A stretch of 64,000 bases of DNA from Emticicia sp. 21SJ11W-3 (lineage in GTDB: Bacteria > Bacteroidota > Bacteroidia > Cytophagales > Spirosomataceae). The stretch is taken from assembly GCF_024138715.1 (NCBI RefSeq), contig NZ_CP092074.1, positions 124,001 to 188,000 of the forward strand, written 5' to 3'. Below are positions 45,182 to 54,250 of the stretch, in pieces. The position numbers and the translations under genes were made by a program. Every line of letters starts with the position of its first letter. Position 1 is the first letter of the stretch. A model generated the notes under the pieces. The model saw nothing but the letters and a program-made list of their open reading frames with translations, was not told where the DNA came from and ran no database searches.

Positions 45182-48064
45182 ATGCGAATATTAAGATTTA
45201 CTTTATTTTTTTTTATTGCCGGTTTGTTGATAGCGCCTCAGGTACAGGCCACACACTTACGCGCGGGCGAAATAACCGCAAAAAGAATTTCATCAACTAC
45301 CCTTACTTACCGGGTTACCCTAACAACATATACTGACCAGATAAACGGATATATTGCCAACGATGCCGCCAATACGTCGCAGTTTTCTTTTGGCGTAACC
45401 GGGGTGCCGCTTTTTGACGTTAAACGCAGAAAGAAGTTTTTGATTAACGCAGGAACCATGTGCAACGTTTACGACACCACCTATACCTTCCCCGGTCCGG
45501 GTCGTTACACCATCTCCTGTGCCATCACCAACCGAAACGCCAATACAGTTAACCTTCAGGGTCCAACCGACCAGATTAGTTTTTTTGTAGAAACCACTAT
45601 CGTGGTGAACGGCGCTCTGGGTCTGAATAATACGCCGGTTCTGCTGAATATTCCGGTAGATACAGCCGGAGTAGGCAGAAGATTCATCCATAACCCGGGT
45701 GCATTTGATGCCGACGGCGACAGCCTGGCTTACCGTTTAACGATGCCGAAAAGAGGAAGAACGGATGGGTCGAACGGTGGAGAATTTGCTGCGGGCTACA
45801 AAGATCCATCAACATTAGGCGACAGCCGGTTGATAGAAGGGGGTGGCGGGCCATCTTTTTTCACTATCAACGCAGAAACAGGCGATCTGATATGGGATTC
45901 GCCTGGTCGATTAGGCGTAAATCAGTATCAGGTAAACGTGGCCTTCATAGTAGAAGAATGGCGGAAAGGGAATGACGGGAGCTACACCAAGATAGGAGAG
46001 ATAACGCGTGACATGCAGATAATAGTAGTAGAGACACCGAACCGACGGCCGATACTGACAGTACCCGGCACACTATGCGTAGAGGCTGGTCAGAAAGTAG
46101 AGTTTAACGTAACAGCAAGCGACCCGGACAACCAGAATATACGAATAACAACCACAGGCGGAGTTTATAACCAGAGTGCAGAAGGAGCAGTGAACTTCAT
46201 AGCCCCCGAAGCGGCGAAATTCACACCCCTGAATGCGATACAGAAAAGTCCGGCGACAGGTACATTCAGTTGGGAGACCAACTGCCGGCACGTGCGGGAA
46301 CAACCATATGACGTGCTATTCAAAGTAGAAGACTATCCGGGTAGATTTTCGATAACCATGACCGACACCAGGACAGTAAGGATACGGGTAATTCCCCCAC
46401 GTCCGCAGGGTCTTAGCGCTCGCAGTGGAAGCAATGGCGTAGAGCTACGATGGAGCAAATACCCGGACTGCAACCTGCCGTCAGAAGACATCAAGATTGA
46501 TATTTATCGTAAAGAAGGCTGTTCTAACTATATACCCGGCACATGCCAGTTGGGCTTACCAGAAAGCCTAGGGTTTGTAAAGATAGGCAGTGTTAGTGCC
46601 AGAGATACATTTTATCTGGACAACAAAACACAGAACGGAGTAATATACAGTTACAGCATTGTAGCGACGCTGGCCACAACTGAATTTACAGTAATGAACA
46701 GCGTACCATCCAATGAAGCATGTATCGGTAGCGAACTACCCCAGAAAGCGCCAGTAATTACAAACGTAAGCGTAGAGAGAACCCACAGCGTAAACGGAGT
46801 GATACAGCTTAAATGGACAAGGCCCTTAAACTTTGACAGCACAGCCACCAAAGGTCCATATGCCTACAAGTTATACAGGGCAACGGGCATCAGCGGAGGT
46901 ACCTTTCAGTTGATAGCCACCATACCTACGCGTGTCAACAAGCAGACAGCAGACACGGTTTACACAGACAACGGGTTGAACACCGAAGGCAGCGGGTACA
47001 CCTATCGTGTATCATTTTTATACGAGACGGATAAAGTATTAGCCGAGAGCCAGATAGCGAGCAGCGTACGTCTGACGGCGCGTTCAGACGCGCAGCGGAT
47101 AAGGTTGAGCTGGCAGGCGAATGTACCCTGGAGCAACGACAACCGGAAGCACGTGCTATACAGAGAAGACAAATCGAACCCGGGAGTATTTCACATCATA
47201 GCCGAAGTACCTGTACAAACAGTAAACACCTACAACTACATAGACGACGGTCAGGACCGGTACGATGCAGACGGGAACCAGAGCATCCAAATGGAAGTGG
47301 GTGTCAGCTACTGCTACAAGATAAAGACAGTAGGGTCATACACACGGCTACCCCAATATGGGATACTGGAGAACTACTCACAAGAGAGCTGCGGAATAGT
47401 GATAGACGACAGCCCTCCATGCCCGCCCCAGCTAACGATAGACGCATTGAACTGTCAGGAACTGGATAGAGAAGCGATATGCCGGGAGAACAGGGTACAG
47501 AACACACTAAGCTGGACGACCCCAATAAGCAGTGGGGAGAACACACCTTGCCGGACAGACATTGTCGGGTACAACCTATACTATTCGCGATATAAAGGAG
47601 AGACAGGGAAACTACTCATTAGGGTAACAGGAGTCCCACCGGCGCAGACCTACACACATGAGCGGTCATTGGCAGAAGGGTTTGCGGGCTGTTACTATGT
47701 AACGGCGTTGAGTAGCCTGAACCGGGAGAGTGTAGCGAGCAACGTAGTGTGTAAAGACAACTGTCCTGCGGTAGAGCTACCGAATGTAATAACGCCAAAC
47801 GGAGACGGGAAGAACGACACGTTCAGTCCGATGACATGCGAAGCGTTTATACAAGAGATAGGGATAGAGATATATAATCGTTACGGATTGAAGGTATATG
47901 AGAGTAGCGGTACGAAGGTATTGAGTTGGGACGGAAGGAGCAGCGACGGGAAGGAATTGCCATCCGGCACGTATTATTATGTAGCGCGGGTAACGATGCA
48001 ACGGTTAGAGAAAACCGACGAGGTACCTGTGGCTATTAAAGGTTGGGTAGAGTTAATCAGATAA
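45182..48064 (+). CDS. Large secreted protein with gliding-motility-associated C-terminal domain, copy 2
   Basis: A 960-residue partner of the gene at 41123 with the same architecture: signal peptide about 1-23 (ends P-Q-V-Q-A), THLRAGEI, cadherin-like and fibronectin-like modules, then the gliding/type IX secretion C-terminal domain. Residues 82-960 match copy 1 residues 81-959 with two substitutions (I824 to T825, and I to V in GLKIYES). Residues 25-81 are clearly different at both DNA and protein level. The N-terminal segment could hold the specific contact surface. Confidence 0.9.
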   Translation: MRILRFTLFFFIAGLLIAPQVQATHLRAGEITAKRISSTTLTYRVTLTTYTDQINGYIANDAANTSQFSFGVTGVPLFDVKRRKKFLINAGTMCNVYDTTYTFPGPGRYTISCAITNRNANTVNLQGPTDQISFFVETTIVVNGALGLNNTPVLLNIPVDTAGVGRRFIHNPGAFDADGDSLAYRLTMPKRGRTDGSNGGEFAAGYKDPSTLGDSRLIEGGGGPSFFTINAETGDLIWDSPGRLGVNQYQVNVAFIVEEWRKGNDGSYTKIGEITRDMQIIVVETPNRRPILTVPGTLCVEAGQKVEFNVTASDPDNQNIRITTTGGVYNQSAEGAVNFIAPEAAKFTPLNAIQKSPATGTFSWETNCRHVREQPYDVLFKVEDYPGRFSITMTDTRTVRIRVIPPRPQGLSARSGSNGVELRWSKYPDCNLPSEDIKIDIYRKEGCSNYIPGTCQLGLPESLGFVKIGSVSARDTFYLDNKTQNGVIYSYSIVATLATTEFTVMNSVPSNEACIGSELPQKAPVITNVSVERTHSVNGVIQLKWTRPLNFDSTATKGPYAYKLYRATGISGGTFQLIATIPTRVNKQTADTVYTDNGLNTEGSGYTYRVSFLYETDKVLAESQIASSVRLTARSDAQRIRLSWQANVPWSNDNRKHVLYREDKSNPGVFHIIAEVPVQTVNTYNYIDDGQDRYDADGNQSIQMEVGVSYCYKIKTVGSYTRLPQYGILENYSQESCGIVIDDSPPCPPQLTIDALNCQELDREAICRENRVQNTLSWTTPISSGENTPCRTDIVGYNLYYSRYKGETGKLLIRVTGVPPAQTYTHERSLAEGFAGCYYVTALSSLNRESVASNVVCKDNCPAVELPNVITPNGDGKNDTFSPMTCEAFIQEIGIEIYNRYGLKVYESSGTKVLSWDGRSSDGKELPSGTYYYVARVTMQRLEKTDEVPVAIKGWVELIR
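45425..48064 (+). repeat. Right copy of a 2.64-kb direct repeat
   Basis: Corresponds to 41363-44002 with an offset of 4062 bases. Homologous recombination between the two copies would excise the LytTR gene and leave one hybrid large gene. Confidence 0.9.
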
Positions 48065-48081
48065 TATATACAATTATTATT

Positions 48082-48122
48082 AATACTAACATTTCTCAAG
48101 AGCAGAAATGTTAGTATTTTTG
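48082..48122 (+). terminator. Terminator of the second large gene
   Basis: A 15-bp perfect stem AATACTAACATTTCT against its complement, loop CAAGAGC, then TTTT. TATTTTTG at 48115-48122 within its tail also fits the -7 motif and may serve the AraC gene 23 bases on. Confidence 0.85.
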
Positions 48123-48145
48123 TTTACAGCCTGCTAAACGTAGCC

Positions 48146-48946
48146 ATGAAAGTATGCCTTTACCCCATCTGTTCTGACCTTCAGCCTTATGTAAAAGCGA
48201 TATGCTCAATAGAGAGCGATACAACCGATACAATTCTTGCACCACTCAGAATCTTACCCGATGCCTGCGTTGAGGTTTTTTTTAATTTCAGTAATAGCGG
48301 TGATACGCACGCCACTGTTACTGGTAAAAAGGAATTTCATAACAGCCGCAGTTTTGTGGTTTCGCGGGTCGGAAACTTTATGGATGTGCAAATGAAGAGC
48401 AAAACCGGTTTTATTTCGGTTTGTTTTTATCCTTCTACAGCCTATTTGTTCTTTCAATTGCCAATGTCAGCCATAGCAGACAGCCTCACCGATTTACAAT
48501 TTTTATGGGGGACAGTAGTACAAACAATAGAAGATGAGATAGACAACGCCACTTCTTGTATGCAAAAAGTGGGTATAATTCAGAAGTATCTGATTCGTCA
48601 ATTGAAAGCCAATAAACAAGACACAACACTTGAATATTGCCTGCAGCAGATTGCCTGTGCACAAAGTATGCTTACCGTTGCTGCATTGGCAGAAAAGGCC
48701 GGGTTAAGCCAGCGGCAACTCAGCCGCAGGTTCAACTATTGCATAGGGCTTTCTACCAAAGAGTATATCAGAATCAGTCGCTTCATTAACTCATTAGCAT
48801 ATCTTAAAAAATATCCCGAATCTAACCTCACAGACGCTGCCTACGCAAGCGGATATTATGATCAGGCACATTTTATCCATGATTATAAAACTTTTGCAGG
48901 TATTACCCCAAAGGCAGTTTTGCTAGATACCAACATTATTTGCTGA
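48146..48946 (+). CDS. AraC-family transcriptional regulator
   Basis: A 266-residue regulator with an N-terminal alpha/beta input part (about 1-155) resembling the DUF6597-type sensor of Bacteroidota AraC proteins, followed by two helix-turn-helices; the first is in LTVAALAEKAGLSQRQLSR and the second in YASGYYDQAHFIHDYKTFAG. Its ligand is unknown. The next gene, 70 bases later in the same direction, is a dihydrofolate-reductase-like enzyme, a common partner. Confidence 0.88.
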   Translation: MKVCLYPICSDLQPYVKAICSIESDTTDTILAPLRILPDACVEVFFNFSNSGDTHATVTGKKEFHNSRSFVVSRVGNFMDVQMKSKTGFISVCFYPSTAYLFFQLPMSAIADSLTDLQFLWGTVVQTIEDEIDNATSCMQKVGIIQKYLIRQLKANKQDTTLEYCLQQIACAQSMLTVAALAEKAGLSQRQLSRRFNYCIGLSTKEYIRISRFINSLAYLKKYPESNLTDAAYASGYYDQAHFIHDYKTFAGITPKAVLLDTNIIC

Positions 48947-48992
48947 TTGTCAGGGTGTCTGATTTTTACAATTTTCTGACAACAAAGCCAAT

Positions 48993-49000
48993 TACTTTTG
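48993..49000 (+). promoter_or_regulatory. Probable -7 element for the DHFR-like gene
   Basis: TACTTTTG, the same -7 variant as at dnaN, sdhCAB and rplK, lies 16 bases before the start codon at 49017. The -33 half is not clear. Confidence 0.45.
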
Positions 49001-49016
49001 CAGAAAAAACAACAAT

Positions 49017-49532
49017 ATGAGAAAAGTTATTTTAGGTTTAGCAGTAAGCCTTGACAGTTTCATTGAAGGCCCTAACGGAGAATACGACTGGTGTTTTACC
49101 GACCAGGATTACGGCTTGAACGAGTTCTATCAAAAAATAGATGCTGTTTTTGTAGGCAGAAAAAGCTATGAAATGTCTTTCGGGTTAGAAAATAACGACT
49201 TCGGGTTTCCGAAAATGCAGGAGTACGTCTTTTCAAATACCATGCAAGAAGCAAAGGATGGCACAACTATTATATCAGGCGACATCAGGCCTGTGGTTGA
49301 AGCCATAAAACAACAGAAAGGTAAAGACATCTGGCTCTTTGGCGGTGGTAGCCTGACAGCCTCTTTAATGAATCTGGGGCTGGTAGATGAATTGTGGTTA
49401 TCGGTGCATCCCATCCTCTTAGGCAAGGGTAAACCACTGTTTCAAGGGCTTCAAGGCCGGGTATCGCTTCAATTGACAGAAACCAAAACGTATGAAACCG
49501 GTCTCGTTTCTTTAAAATATACCATAGCCTGA
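49017..49532 (+). CDS. Dihydrofolate-reductase-family (RibD C-terminal) protein
   Basis: A 171-residue protein of the YwjB/RibD-C fold: VILGLAVSLDSFIEGPNGEYDW and DIWLFGGGSLTASLMNLGLVDELWLSVHP are its signatures. Members bind NADPH, but most are not true DHFR or riboflavin reductases and the substrate is unknown. It follows the AraC regulator and may be its target. Confidence 0.85.
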   Translation: MRKVILGLAVSLDSFIEGPNGEYDWCFTDQDYGLNEFYQKIDAVFVGRKSYEMSFGLENNDFGFPKMQEYVFSNTMQEAKDGTTIISGDIRPVVEAIKQQKGKDIWLFGGGSLTASLMNLGLVDELWLSVHPILLGKGKPLFQGLQGRVSLQLTETKTYETGLVSLKYTIA

Positions 49533-49707
49533 AATATAATATTAGGGCCGGGTGCAGCTTTGTCAGGCTCCGGAAGTTTATGATTTGCCAGCCAGCCGTG
49601 GTTTGACAGGGATGATATTTATTTTTTGGTAGAGTCTGAGTTTTTTTTCTTTAACTTGGGGGAAATATCATTCTGGCTTGTCTTTAAGAAAATAACAACT
49701 TATTTAG

Positions 49708-50934
49708 ATGGAAACAGCACTTGACCAATCGCTCGGAGGCAAACGGGCGGTATCATCTATACAACAAATTCTCTTGGGGATTCCCATTTATGTTTACATC
49801 AGCGTAGTTGCCTCAAAGCTGGTTATTTTAGGTATACTGTGGGACATCGCCTGGCACATGAGCATCGGGCGTGACGGCCTTTTCTCGGCTCCTCATGTGC
49901 TAATTTATATCGGTGCAGCTTCTGCCGGGTTATTTTCGGGCTTTAAGGTATTAAAGACGTCTTTCTGGGGTAATGACCGCGAAAAAAACAAAATGGTCAA
50001 TTTCTGGGGCATTTTTTATAGTTCGCTCGGCGGTCTATTCTGTATCTGGGGTGGTCTGGCTGCCATTACCTCTGCCCCGTTCGACGATTGGTGGCATAAT
50101 ACCTACGGGCTTGATGTGGAGATTTTCTCTCCGCCACACACGGTGCTTCTGTTGGGCTTAATGAGTGTGCAGGTAGGAGCTATGGTGTCGGTACTGGCTT
50201 TTTTGAACAGAAAAGATACCTTTTACTTTTTATCTGCCAGCCAAGCCGAAAGGCGGTTGAAACGGCTTCAATGGATGTTTGTATTTACTGCAGGGTTTCT
50301 GGTTACTACTATGTTTACGGCACTTTCTGAATTTCTCGACCGTTGGCAATTACATGGGGTTTCTTATTATCAGATTGCCTCTGCCGCATTTCCGGTATTA
50401 TTGCTGGCAACAGCACGCGGCTCGGGCATGAAATGGGGCGCTACCTACATTGCAGCTACGTTTATGTTTTTTTTCTGGGCGGTTAATGCCACATTGCGCC
50501 TGTTACCTGCCGAACCGCTTTTAGGACCTGTTCATAACAGAATCACAACGTATCAGACCCTGGGGTTTCCAATATTACTGATTTTCCCGGCAATAGGGCT
50601 TGATTTGCTGAGAGCCAGACTGGCAAATGTAAATGACTGGTTCTTAGCTTTGCCGCTGGCATTTATTTATCTGCTTATTCTGGTAGGTTTCAGTTATCCT
50701 TTTGGCAATTTTATTCTTGAATCCCCCATGGCACGTAGTTGGTTCTGGGGTAGTAGCTCGTGGTCTTATCAAAACAGCCCCGACTGGGAGTTTCGTTATA
50801 AATTTACCGAATGGAGCTCTACAAAAGGTTTGGGTAATTGGGCAAGCGGGCTAGGCATTGCCTTATTATTAAGCATGCTGTCTACACGCATTGGCTTAGC
50901 CTGGGGAAAATGGATGCAAAAAGTACAACGCTGA
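49708..50934 (+). CDS. Unrecognised polytopic membrane protein with duplicated His motif
   Basis: A 408-residue membrane protein with about ten hydrophobic segments that I do not recognise. Two similar motifs are 80 residues apart: W45-D-I-A-W-H50 ... D56 ... F59-S-A-P-H63, and D126-D-W-W-H130 ... D136 ... F140-S-P-P-H144. Each pairs two His with a nearby Asp at the end of a helix. H216 and H276 are further His. The pattern suggests metal or haem binding in or near the membrane. The next gene starts 25 bases later, so they are likely one operon. Confidence 0.6.
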   Translation: METALDQSLGGKRAVSSIQQILLGIPIYVYISVVASKLVILGILWDIAWHMSIGRDGLFSAPHVLIYIGAASAGLFSGFKVLKTSFWGNDREKNKMVNFWGIFYSSLGGLFCIWGGLAAITSAPFDDWWHNTYGLDVEIFSPPHTVLLLGLMSVQVGAMVSVLAFLNRKDTFYFLSASQAERRLKRLQWMFVFTAGFLVTTMFTALSEFLDRWQLHGVSYYQIASAAFPVLLLATARGSGMKWGATYIAATFMFFFWAVNATLRLLPAEPLLGPVHNRITTYQTLGFPILLIFPAIGLDLLRARLANVNDWFLALPLAFIYLLILVGFSYPFGNFILESPMARSWFWGSSSWSYQNSPDWEFRYKFTEWSSTKGLGNWASGLGIALLLSMLSTRIGLAWGKWMQKVQR

Positions 50935-50959
50935 TGACCAATAATTGAAAAGCATAAAA

Positions 50960-52597
50960 ATGAAAAAGCAAATGACATTAAAAATAATAGCCTTTATCTT
51001 GTTAAATCTGTGCTTTTTAGTGCAGGTAAATGCCCATATCGGAAGTGCAGGCATAGTGCAGGAGGGCAAAGCCGGTAAATACCAGATACAGGTATATGTA
51101 GAACCGCCGGATGTGATTCCGGGTGTTGCCAGGGTTTCGGTTTCAGTAGATGGAACAGACATTGAAAGTGTAAAACTGAGCCCGATTTACTATTGGACAG
51201 GCGACGAGGGCTCGCCCAAGGAAGATGAAGCATTGCCGGTGGCAGGAGAACCCGGCAGATATGAGGGTAATATTTGGTTAATGGAAACCGGAGCAGCCAG
51301 TGTAAAAGTTAGGATATCAGGCAACAGGGGCGCCGGCGAGACGCTGATACCGATTGCTGCCCTGGCCACCGCTAAGCGAGACTTGCCTGAGTCTTTAGGG
51401 TGGATTTTAGGCGGTCTGGCTCTATTGCTGGTGGGAATAATGACTACCATAGTAGGCGCAAGCAATAGTGATAGCCTTTTGCAACCCGGAGAGACAGGCG
51501 GGCAGGGCTTTAAAAGACGCAAGGTGGTGGGTTCTACCATTGGTTTAAGCTTCTGCGGGCTTTTGTTGTTTGTGGGCAATTCGTGGTGGGGCTCTATATC
51601 AAAAGAATACCAGCAAAACTATATTTACAAACCTTACACGGCTACTACAAAAATAAAGGTAGAGAATGCCCGGCGGGTATTGAATTTTCAAATTGATTCT
51701 AACTCTGTTCAGGGGCGATGGACCAGTTTTCTGATTCCTGACCACGGCAAACTGATGCACCTGTTTCTGGTAAGGCAAGGCACGCTTGACGCCTTTGCGC
51801 ATTTGCACCCAAGCCGGAAGGACACGCTTACTTTTGAAGCGTCCCTGCCGGATTTACCTGCCGGGAAATATCTGGTATACGCCGATATCCTTCGTTTTCA
51901 TGGCTTACAATATACCATTGCTGATACGGTTGAGATTCCGGCTTTGAGAGTCGTTCAGGAAAGTTATGAGAAGCAAAACAGCGATACTGACGATACCTAT
52001 GTAATTAATAACCCTATTAACAGAAAAACGCCCGGCGTGGCAGATGCCGGCATTAGTATTTGTGGCTCACCGGGGGTAAAAACCGTTTTAAAAGATGGCA
52101 CAAGTATTATTTGGGAAGAGAAGCCCGGGCAGGTGCTTAGAGCAGGGCAGGTTAATACCCTTAATTTTGCTGTGATAAGTCCTGACGGTAAACCCGCCGA
52201 GTTGCAGACTTATCTGGGTATGATGGGCCATGCAGTTGTGCTGAAAGACGATGGCTCTGTTTATATTCACCTGCACCCGAACGGAACATTTTCATCAACT
52301 GCTCAGCAGGTAATGGAAAAGCGCGTTAGCGAAAATACAAATCCTGGCTATAGAGTTACCAGTGCCAGACAATTCAGAGACAGTGTTGATAACCTTTTGT
52401 TAAACTTACAGGCAATGCCCGAAACCCAGAGAGACAGACTGTTAATGGGGGGTATGACCCATAACATGAGCAGCCATCATGGGGGCAGTGTCAATTTTCC
52501 TTATGTTTTCCCCACACCGGGTAATTACCGCATCTGGTTGCAGGTAAAACGTAACGGGAAGATAATAACAGGCGCTTTTGATGCAAAAGTAATTTAA
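50960..52597 (+). CDS. Exported membrane protein with two HLHP metal-binding-like domains
   Basis: A 545-residue protein from ATG 50960 (an upstream in-frame TTG at 50945 is less likely). A signal peptide ends V-N-A about residue 25; an extracytoplasmic beta domain follows; two helices at about 148-167 and 192-212; then two related beta domains. The first has DHGKLMHLFL and FAHLHP (H281, H283), the second MGHAVVL and YIHLHP (H437, H439), plus HNMSSHHGG at 501-509. The M-G-H ... H-L-H-P pattern is found in YtkA/FixH-like copper-associated proteins; copper binding here is inferred. Confidence 0.6.
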   Translation: MKKQMTLKIIAFILLNLCFLVQVNAHIGSAGIVQEGKAGKYQIQVYVEPPDVIPGVARVSVSVDGTDIESVKLSPIYYWTGDEGSPKEDEALPVAGEPGRYEGNIWLMETGAASVKVRISGNRGAGETLIPIAALATAKRDLPESLGWILGGLALLLVGIMTTIVGASNSDSLLQPGETGGQGFKRRKVVGSTIGLSFCGLLLFVGNSWWGSISKEYQQNYIYKPYTATTKIKVENARRVLNFQIDSNSVQGRWTSFLIPDHGKLMHLFLVRQGTLDAFAHLHPSRKDTLTFEASLPDLPAGKYLVYADILRFHGLQYTIADTVEIPALRVVQESYEKQNSDTDDTYVINNPINRKTPGVADAGISICGSPGVKTVLKDGTSIIWEEKPGQVLRAGQVNTLNFAVISPDGKPAELQTYLGMMGHAVVLKDDGSVYIHLHPNGTFSSTAQQVMEKRVSENTNPGYRVTSARQFRDSVDNLLLNLQAMPETQRDRLLMGGMTHNMSSHHGGSVNFPYVFPTPGNYRIWLQVKRNGKIITGAFDAKVI

Positions 52598-52600
52598 AAG

Positions 52601-53500
52601 TCAGGTAGGAATGTCAGTGTCCGTTATAACTGAGGCTGATTGTTGACTGTTTCGGAAATTGGATGGAGACATTCCTATAATTTTACTGAATAATCTTATA
52701 AAGTATTTATAATCTTCATAGCCTAACTGAAAGGCAATTTCTTTGATGCTTTTGTTGGTATAGAATAATAAGCGTTGCGCCTCGCGGAAAATTTCCTGTT
52801 GTATAAAATAGGTAGAAGAAAACCCTGTAACTGCCTTGATGGTGTCGTTGAGATAACTAACCGTGATATTCATTTTTGAGGCGAAATCGGCAGGTCTTTT
52901 CAGTTCCAGATAATGGTTCTGCACTAATTGATTGAATGTTTTTACAATCTCAACACTTCTGGAAGAATACTCTTGTATGCGTTTATCTTCCTGTTGCTGA
53001 AAAATGGAAACGACTTTATAGAAAAAAGAGTTGATAAGGGTTTGTATGAGTTGATGCTGAAAAGTTTCAGATTTTTTCTCTTTTAAAGAAGAATAAAGTA
53101 ACTGGAATATATGATTGAACCATTTTTTTTCAATATCATGCAAACGGAGGATTACTATTTTGGTGAATGATTGCTCAATAACAGTACGGGCATTTTCATC
53201 AATCAGTTTGGCATCAAAGGCAATTAACCATCCTGCCGGAACATCCCCCAAGCCGGGTTGATGAACCTGCCCCGGAGATGAAACTAAAAGTGACGGCGAG
53301 CTAATTTCTATTTCCTGAAAATCAATATTAAAATTCAAATTACCTTCTTCAAGAAAGAAACAGGTGTAATGGTCATGGCGATGCGGAATGGAAACTTCTT
53401 CAATCAGATCTATCAATGGGTCGATTTCTGACATCGAAAAAACCTCTACCCCTATATGCCTTTCAGGCAGGTGTAATATATGGATGTGCTCTTTTGGCAT
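52601..53500 (-). CDS. AraC-family transcriptional regulator
   Basis: A 299-residue regulator with an N-terminal cupin-like input (residues about 20-110; the stretch with HRHDHYTCFFLEEGNLNF is typical) and a C-terminal AraC DNA-binding domain (TVSYLNDTIKAVTGFSSTYF and SIKEIAFQLGYEDYKYFIRLF). It lies 10 bases after the flavin-reductase gene in one operon. AraC regulators next to siderophore-interacting proteins usually respond to iron or a metabolite; the ligand is not known here. Confidence 0.88.
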   Translation of the reverse strand: MPKEHIHILHLPERHIGVEVFSMSEIDPLIDLIEEVSIPHRHDHYTCFFLEEGNLNFNIDFQEIEISSPSLLVSSPGQVHQPGLGDVPAGWLIAFDAKLIDENARTVIEQSFTKIVILRLHDIEKKWFNHIFQLLYSSLKEKKSETFQHQLIQTLINSFFYKVVSIFQQQEDKRIQEYSSRSVEIVKTFNQLVQNHYLELKRPADFASKMNITVSYLNDTIKAVTGFSSTYFIQQEIFREAQRLLFYTNKSIKEIAFQLGYEDYKYFIRLFSKIIGMSPSNFRNSQQSASVITDTDIPT

Positions 53501-53510
53501 GCTTATCTGT

Positions 53511-54206
53511 TTATGACCAGAATCCGTAGGCGTATATTTTGGCTTTTATACCCGAAATAGCTTTCAGTTTTTTTCGTAGTCCGGTTACCATCGGTATATA
53601 TCCTGCAATATAAATAGAAGCATAACTACTTAAGTCTTTAGACAGATACCATTTTTCAAGTACATCTGTTGCATCGCCCTGCGGATTAGCTATAAATTCA
53701 AAATCGGGATTATCGTTTACAAGTGAAGAGGGGATTTGATAATTGTTGTCTAATACTACGGCTACATCCAGCGGGTAGTATTCCCGGTTGGTTAATTGTT
53801 TCAGACTTAAACAATGCCCTAACGCGCTGCCATCTGCCAGACAAAGTATTTTGCCATTAGTGGCCGGTAGTTGCGCCGCATGGGCTACGCCCAATAAAAC
53901 CTCATCTCCTGTTTTCAGGTTCTGAGCCCAGCGGCTACCTGCTCCGTTGTGGCCTGCCTCTACAAACAACGTGCATATCTTTTTATCAGTGTTCCATAAG
54001 GCAGGCGTATAATCTCTGAACTGTAAATTATCTACTTTACATTTTACCCGCTTAATCGTGTTCCATTTGTTGAAATCAGTTGTAGGGAGGTGCACATCTA
54101 TTTCATAGAGTGTTGCAGGTTCCCAGACCCTGATTCCCACTACTATTGATGGACTGAACAATTGGTCCATCAGGTTTGATACCGCCTTTGCCAGAATATT
54201 TGCCAT
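53511..54206 (-). CDS. Siderophore-interacting protein (FAD-binding reductase family)
   Basis: A 231-residue protein of the siderophore-interacting/ferric reductase family: RDYTPALWN is the FAD-binding RxYT motif, GAGSRWAQNLKTGDEVLLG and the later IYIAGYIPMVTGLRKKLK form the NAD(P)H-binding lobe. Members reduce ferric siderophores in the cytosol, but no siderophore transport genes are nearby. It shares its transcript with the AraC regulator that follows. Confidence 0.8.
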   Translation of the reverse strand: MANILAKAVSNLMDQLFSPSIVVGIRVWEPATLYEIDVHLPTTDFNKWNTIKRVKCKVDNLQFRDYTPALWNTDKKICTLFVEAGHNGAGSRWAQNLKTGDEVLLGVAHAAQLPATNGKILCLADGSALGHCLSLKQLTNREYYPLDVAVVLDNNYQIPSSLVNDNPDFEFIANPQGDATDVLEKWYLSKDLSSYASIYIAGYIPMVTGLRKKLKAISGIKAKIYAYGFWS

Positions 54207-54224
54207 TTTTTCTCATTTATCTGG

Positions 54225-54232
54225 CAAATGTA
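54225..54232 (-). promoter_or_regulatory. Probable -7 element for the flavin-reductase/AraC operon
   Basis: TACATTTG on the minus strand fits TAnnTTTG and lies 18 bases before the start at 54206. Confidence 0.45.
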
Positions 54233-54250
54233 CGGCAGCAATAAATGGCT

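Noticed and set aside
42011-47546. Identical minus-strand frames in both large genes
   Set aside because: They are identical only because the repeat is nearly identical, and they are antisense shadows of a long conserved reading frame.
41123-48064. Twin genes as part of a composite transposon
   Set aside because: The repeats are the coding sequences themselves, end at the stop codons, and have no transposase or terminal inverted repeats.
50945-50959. TTG start five codons before the exported-protein ATG
   Set aside because: The ATG at 50960 gives a normal signal peptide; the TTG start adds nothing and has no special support.
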